From Parcubacteria group bacterium (GTDB lineage: Bacteria > Patescibacteriota > Minisyncoccia > SW-4-49-11): DNA of 15,505 nucleotides. The notes beneath the pieces are model-generated. The model made no database searches. It was not told where the DNA came from and saw only the letters and a list, made by a program, of their open reading frames with translations. Every line of letters begins with the position of its first letter. Position 1 is the stretch's first letter. Below are positions 11,738 through 15,505 of the stretch, in pieces. A program made the translations under genes and the position numbers. The stretch is from assembly GCA_003565105.1 (NCBI GenBank), contig PXDG01000067.1, positions 1-15,505 of the forward strand. The letters are read 5' to 3'.

Positions 11738-13132
11738 ATGAAAAAACTGAAACTTCACTATCAGAAAAATAGAATCCTAACCATATCTCAAATAGTAGTT
11801 GTAGGAACAATGGGTGTGTTTTTTACTACAGCTACTATAAACGCTAATAATCTATATGGAGATGAAACATGTGGTCCAGAATTATCCTGTAGTGGAACAG
11901 AAACCTGTCAAATTCGATTTCGAGATATACTCCCCATCACTGAACCTAACCCCATTCTTCAGGATAACGAGGAAGGATTTGCTGTACGATATGAGTGTGT
12001 AGAGGCTCCCCAACTCCGTGCTCCAAATAGTGTTTATCGTGGGCCGCAACGATCAGATGGGTATAATACCGTTATCCCCCGAGGAACTGCTGGAGTTCCC
12101 GTGAATTTAATCAATGTTACTGATCCTATACCAGTCGATATTTTTAATCCCAATCCAGTACCTACCAATATTGTAGCCCCTAGCCCAATACCAGTAGTGG
12201 TAGTAGATGATTTAGCGGTCTATCATCAATCAAAGCTCGATGAAGCACAAGCTCAGATATCCAAAAGCCAAGCTCAAAATGAAGTCGTAGAAAAAGTTGC
12301 TCAAGAAATTACCGAAAATAATCTACAATATAAGAATGCTTGGCGAGAAATTAATGAACTTGCCTTTCAAACAGCTACCGTATCTGAAACAGGAACGTTA
12401 CCTGCTCTATTTACTGAACTAGCAAACTCACCTTACGAAAATCTAACTCAAATTGAGTCTCAAATTCTATCAACTAACCCAAATCAAAGAGTAAGTGGAA
12501 ATGAATGGTTACAAGAATTTACCGAATTTTCTACAGCATTTGAAAATGAATGTCCAAATGTAACCTTAAGTAATGCAGGACAAGCTAGTTTCCGATGTAT
12601 GATGTTAGCTTTAAAACATGGAGAACTCCACCTAAAAGAGTCTGTTAAAGAAGAAACCTTGGTAAGACAAGTAGCCGCTGAAGCTGCACAAAGAATGAAT
12701 ATTGACTATCCTTTCAAAACAGTATTTGCAGAGGACAACAATCCATTTACTGGAGAAGCTATTACATCTGGGAAACTCATTGAAGAACTCGCAAAAGAAG
12801 CTCTGGTAAGACTTCCATTTGAAAACCTCTATGGAGATAACCCGTGTTTCGCATATGCAATGAGACCAATGAACAAGCTCATAACAAACTTAACTCAAGA
12901 TGGTGTCATTAGTGGATTAGTCACTGAAACAGAATCTGAAGGAGTGGTAGACTTAGGCTTTGACTTTGAACAAGAATTTACCGTTGGGTTGCTCGGATCA
13001 GCACAATGTGAACTACAAAATAGTACACTTGGAACAGGTCTTATTGGAAATATTTTTAAAACAATAACTGGAGAAGATTTGAGAGAACAGTTAGAACTCA
13101 TTATTACGCCTCCATTCGTACCAGAAGATTAA
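11738..13132 (+). CDS. hypothetical exported protein with Cys-rich, Pro-rich and helical regions
   Basis: I do not recognise this 464-aa protein. It has a signal peptide (hydrophobic about 15-32, cleavage likely after TINA, residue 36). The mature N terminus is cysteine-rich (C45, C51, C57, C87). Residues about 118-158 form a proline-periodic stretch with units ending PIP, PVP and PIP about every ten residues, likely an extended rod or linker. A Gln/Ala/Glu-rich coiled-coil-like region (165-195) and a mostly helical body with four more cysteines follow. Eight cysteines in an exported protein suggest disulfides. Lying 9 bases from both neighbours and directly before the VirB6-like gene, it is a candidate surface or periplasmic part of the same machine. 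GC and codon use look like the neighbouring genes. Confidence 0.82.
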   Translation: MKKLKLHYQKNRILTISQIVVVGTMGVFFTTATINANNLYGDETCGPELSCSGTETCQIRFRDILPITEPNPILQDNEEGFAVRYECVEAPQLRAPNSVYRGPQRSDGYNTVIPRGTAGVPVNLINVTDPIPVDIFNPNPVPTNIVAPSPIPVVVVDDLAVYHQSKLDEAQAQISKSQAQNEVVEKVAQEITENNLQYKNAWREINELAFQTATVSETGTLPALFTELANSPYENLTQIESQILSTNPNQRVSGNEWLQEFTEFSTAFENECPNVTLSNAGQASFRCMMLALKHGELHLKESVKEETLVRQVAAEAAQRMNIDYPFKTVFAEDNNPFTGEAITSGKLIEELAKEALVRLPFENLYGDNPCFAYAMRPMNKLITNLTQDGVISGLVTETESEGVVDLGFDFEQEFTVGLLGSAQCELQNSTLGTGLIGNIFKTITGEDLREQLELIITPPFVPED

Positions 13133-13141
13133 ATCACTTTT

Positions 13142-15274
13142 ATGAAAAACAAATACAAACTATTTAAGAATAGAGCATTCATTTCAAGTATTATTATCCT
13201 CACAGGTTTTGGGTTATTCATAGCACCAGAAGCAAATGCTATTGGAAGAATCATAGGATCTTTAGTAGGAACTCCTGTAGACGCATTAGCGACTGGTCTG
13301 GCACGTATTATTCTCATCACTATGGTGATTGTTCTGGAAAATACCATTGGAGTATTGTTCACCTCATTAATGCAATTTCAAAATTTCTTTACGGATGGCG
13401 TAAATGCGGGATGGGAAGTAAGTAGAGATTTTGCAAACTTGTTTTTTGCTCTAGCCCTTCTTTTTATCGCTATTGCTACCGTTTTAAGTGTTGGGCCATT
13501 AGATAACTATAGCTACAAACGAATGTTGCCATCATTTATTTTTGCTGCCTTATTTATTAACTTTAGTAAGGCAATAGTAGGAGTTCTCATCGATATTAGT
13601 CAAATCATAATGATTGAATTTTACAATGCTATTGCGGGAGCTGGAGGAGTGTTTAACTCAATTGCGGCGGTATCCAATTACAGCTCTCTCGTTACTGAGG
13701 CGAATTCGACAACTAATAGTAGTTTTCCAGCCTTTGCCTTGGCAATTGTTATCACCGCAATTCTTGCAATGGTACTCGCATGGACTGCCTTGGTACTGGT
13801 AATCCGAATAGTAACCCTATGGCTAGTAATTATGACAGCCCCTTTAGCTTTTGTTTCCTTTATTATTCCACCAATGAGGGGTATCTGGAAAGAATGGTCC
13901 AGTAAACTACAAAGTTCACTGGTAGTAGGGCCTTCGTTAATGTTTTTTCTTTATCTATCACTCAGAGTCTTTGAAGGAGCAACCATAGGTAGTACTTTTG
14001 ATCCTTTTAACTATGCCTTAGTGATTGTCCTTATTCTGGCTTCTAATAAATATGCTCTAGATTCTGCAAATGCAGCCCCAGCCTTTGCAAAGAAAGCAGC
14101 TGCATTTGTTGGTGGGGCTGCTGTTGGAGCTGCAACATTGGGGCTTTGGCATAGAAAAGAACTTGGTCAAGCAAAGGATGCTGTTGTAGGTGCTGCAGAT
14201 AAAGGTATTCGTCGAACTGCAAAAACCATTGACGTAGCTGGTTCAATTGCAGGGAAAGATCCTCTTCTTGCCGAAAAATATGATGTCTGGAAAGAGAATG
14301 CTGCTGCCAGTAACGCATCTGGCAAGGGTAGATTTGGTCAATTTGGACAAGAAGTGTTTGGTGGAGCTGCAGGAAAAGCCAAGATGACTGAAACTGCTCG
14401 TACATGGCAAGCAGTAAATGCAAAAAGAGCAAATGGAAAACCGCTGACTCCAGAACAAAGACGAGTTGTTGCAGCTAAAGAGTCTGAACACATCAAAGAG
14501 TATAAAGACCTTGATGATATCGACATGCTTATTGGTAAATTTAAATCTGGTGATCAATTACAAAAAACAGCCGCGCTAAAAGTTATCTTAGATAATGGAG
14601 AACTTGATACACTCCTTAACGATCCTGATTATCAAGCTAAATATGTAGCTCCCTACGAAACAACAGCTGCAAGTGTTGCAGCCCTCATTCAAGACGAATT
14701 AAAAATTAATCAAAACAATGCCACAGATTATGATAGAAATCTTCTCGCTGGATTAGAAAAAAAATATCCTGAACTGAAGGGAATCAAACGCGTTATCAGC
14801 TCAAAAGAATCAGACGACACCTCAAGCCCAAAGAACATAAACAGTGTGTTTAATAATAACATTACCTTTGATAGCTTTGCTCAAGAAGACACCGAATCAG
14901 CTGTAGGAAAACTTAAGCTTAATATGCTTCAAACCAGACAATTAGATACAGAATCGAATCAATATACAAACCAAAAAGTATTGAGTCTTAACAAACTTAA
15001 TACCTTTATGGACACAATGCAAATTGATGATAATTTAGCAGCAAATCCAAGTACCTGGAAGAAACTTAAGGTAGATGCTCGAAGAGAAATGGAGAAAGCC
15101 TTAGAAAAGGCCATTCAAGCGAACCCAAATAATGAAAGATATAAAGCTGTCCTCCAAGGAATTCAAGGCAAAAAAGCTAATACAACACCATCTAATCCTA
15201 GTGAATCTGATCTAAATAATAGTAGAACATCTTCAACTCTTTTAGGACCTGATGGGAAACCGCTACGGTACTAA
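13142..15274 (+). CDS. VirB6/TrbL-like polytopic membrane protein of a type IV secretion-like system
   Basis: This is a 710-aa protein. A signal-like N terminus (13-33) ends in PEANA. A block of membrane segments follows to about residue 335: roughly 52-78, 97-118, 128-150, 195-243, 255-276, 290-303 and an Ala/Gly-rich segment at 316-335. WEVSRDFANLFFALALLFIA (91-110) and YKRMLPSFIFAALFINFSK (125-143) are blocks I recall from VirB6/TrbL-like proteins of Patescibacteria. VirB6/TrbL forms the inner-membrane channel part of type IV secretion and conjugation systems. The C-terminal 370 residues are soluble, charged and Lys/Asn/Asp-rich, far longer than in classical VirB6 (about 300 aa), and may be cytoplasmic or a cargo-like extension. 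It is the third large gene of the operon, 9 bases after the second. No VirB4 or VirD4 ATPase is inside the window. Confidence 0.8.
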   Translation: MKNKYKLFKNRAFISSIIILTGFGLFIAPEANAIGRIIGSLVGTPVDALATGLARIILITMVIVLENTIGVLFTSLMQFQNFFTDGVNAGWEVSRDFANLFFALALLFIAIATVLSVGPLDNYSYKRMLPSFIFAALFINFSKAIVGVLIDISQIIMIEFYNAIAGAGGVFNSIAAVSNYSSLVTEANSTTNSSFPAFALAIVITAILAMVLAWTALVLVIRIVTLWLVIMTAPLAFVSFIIPPMRGIWKEWSSKLQSSLVVGPSLMFFLYLSLRVFEGATIGSTFDPFNYALVIVLILASNKYALDSANAAPAFAKKAAAFVGGAAVGAATLGLWHRKELGQAKDAVVGAADKGIRRTAKTIDVAGSIAGKDPLLAEKYDVWKENAAASNASGKGRFGQFGQEVFGGAAGKAKMTETARTWQAVNAKRANGKPLTPEQRRVVAAKESEHIKEYKDLDDIDMLIGKFKSGDQLQKTAALKVILDNGELDTLLNDPDYQAKYVAPYETTAASVAALIQDELKINQNNATDYDRNLLAGLEKKYPELKGIKRVISSKESDDTSSPKNINSVFNNNITFDSFAQEDTESAVGKLKLNMLQTRQLDTESNQYTNQKVLSLNKLNTFMDTMQIDDNLAANPSTWKKLKVDARREMEKALEKAIQANPNNERYKAVLQGIQGKKANTTPSNPSESDLNNSRTSSTLLGPDGKPLRY

Positions 15275-15288
15275 AATTATCAGTAGGA

Positions 15289-15294
15289 TATAAT
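15289..15294 (+). promoter_or_regulatory. possible -10 before the last, partial gene
   Basis: TATAAT lies 15 bases after the stop of the VirB6-like gene and 54 bases before the next ATG. There is no TG extension and no clear -35. It might give the downstream genes a separate promoter. Confidence 0.3.
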
Positions 15295-15347
15295 ATCTCT
15301 CACTGAATCTCTAACAAATTCATCTTTGTAGTCTAATTTGAAAACAT

Positions 15348-15505
15348 ATGACCATCCTAGAAATCCAAGAACACGCTCAACTACTAGTAGAGACAGAAGA
15401 TACTCGAGAGGCTGCACGTTTTGCACAAAAACTCGAAAAGACCCTGATAGAGAAAGATATTGAGCACCAAAACGCACAGGCATTCAAAGCAATTACTAAG
15501 ATAGT
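15348..15505 (+). CDS. N-terminal part of an unrecognised gene, cut by the window edge
   Basis: An ATG opens a frame that stays open to the window end (52 codons). It begins MTILEIQEHAQLLVETED and is helical, rich in Glu, Lys and Gln, with no signal peptide, so it is probably cytoplasmic. The coding strand matches the operon and the gap to the previous gene is 73 bases. In comparable Patescibacteria loci an ATPase or PrgI-like gene often follows the VirB6-like gene; the residues visible here do not decide what this one is. Confidence 0.6.
   Translation, partial: MTILEIQEHAQLLVETEDTREAARFAQKLEKTLIEKDIEHQNAQAFKAITKI

Noticed and set aside
14043..14432. Gln/Leu-rich minus-strand frames opposite the VirB6-like gene
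   Set aside because: They are produced by reading GCA/GCT (Ala) codons on the other strand; they are low-complexity shadows.
15280..15483. Minus-strand open frame at the right edge
   Set aside because: It overlaps the plus-strand gene starting at 15348, which continues the operon; there is no promoter or recognisable product.
1..15505. UGA recoded as glycine, as in some CPR lineages (Gracilibacteria, Absconditabacteria)
   Set aside because: The Sua5-family gene ends at TGA at the normal family end, and no gene needs an in-frame TGA.
1..15505. CRISPR arrays, insertion sequences, prophage or integrase genes
   Set aside because: I saw no spaced direct repeats, transposase or integrase motifs or terminal repeats. 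The tRNA-Pro gene was checked for a nearby attachment duplicate and none was seen.

Overview
The window looks like a piece of an AT-rich, gene-dense bacterial genome using standard stop codons (UGA ends the first gene, so UGA is not recoded). It most resembles Candidatus Patescibacteria / Candidate Phyla Radiation (CPR). The indications are compact house-keeping enzymes (an aspartyl-tRNA synthetase with no GAD insert, an MgtE with no N domain), many short membrane-anchored proteins of unknown function, an exported cytochrome b5-like domain, a VirB6/TrbL-like polytopic protein behind secreted proteins, start codons without Shine-Dalgarno sequences, and a tRNA gene without encoded CCA. This placement is inference from gene content, not from a marker-gene tree.

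Left part (1-4318): a Sua5/TsaC-type threonylcarbamoyl-AMP synthase (+), a short MgtE-like Mg2+ transporter (-), a glycerophosphodiester phosphodiesterase (+), a membrane-anchored cytochrome b5-like heme domain (-) and, divergent from it, a TspO/MBR-related membrane protein (+). The last two share a short intergenic region with back-to-back extended -10 promoters, which suggests a heme or porphyrin theme.

Middle (4319-10717): a tRNA-Pro(UGG) with its own promoter and a strong bidirectional terminator; a membrane-anchored acidic protein (-); a small ribbon-helix-helix-like protein (-) divergent from a GlsB/YeaQ-type membrane protein (+), with a perfect 16-bp inverted repeat between them; a bidirectional terminator; then a long minus-strand series. 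In transcription order the series is a one-TM coiled-coil-like protein, a YtxH protein, a PlsC-type acyltransferase, an unknown membrane-anchored protein with a cysteine-rich tail, a histidine phosphatase, and aspS.

Right part (10718-15505): a 250-base divergent control region with a consensus promoter in each direction. A plus-strand operon follows, holding a possible 28-codon leader ORF, two unrecognised exported proteins (252 and 464 aa), a 710-aa VirB6/TrbL-like multi-pass membrane protein, and the start of a further gene cut by the window edge. The three complete proteins all carry N-terminal export signals and are spaced by 9 bases, so they probably work together at the cell surface, most likely as part of a type IV secretion or conjugation-like apparatus. 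This operon is the most interesting region of the window.

Control signals are unusually easy to read. Several genes have extended -10 elements (TGnTATAAT-like), start codons sit in AT-rich leaders often ending in TAT or ATAT, and I found no convincing Shine-Dalgarno sequence at any gene.
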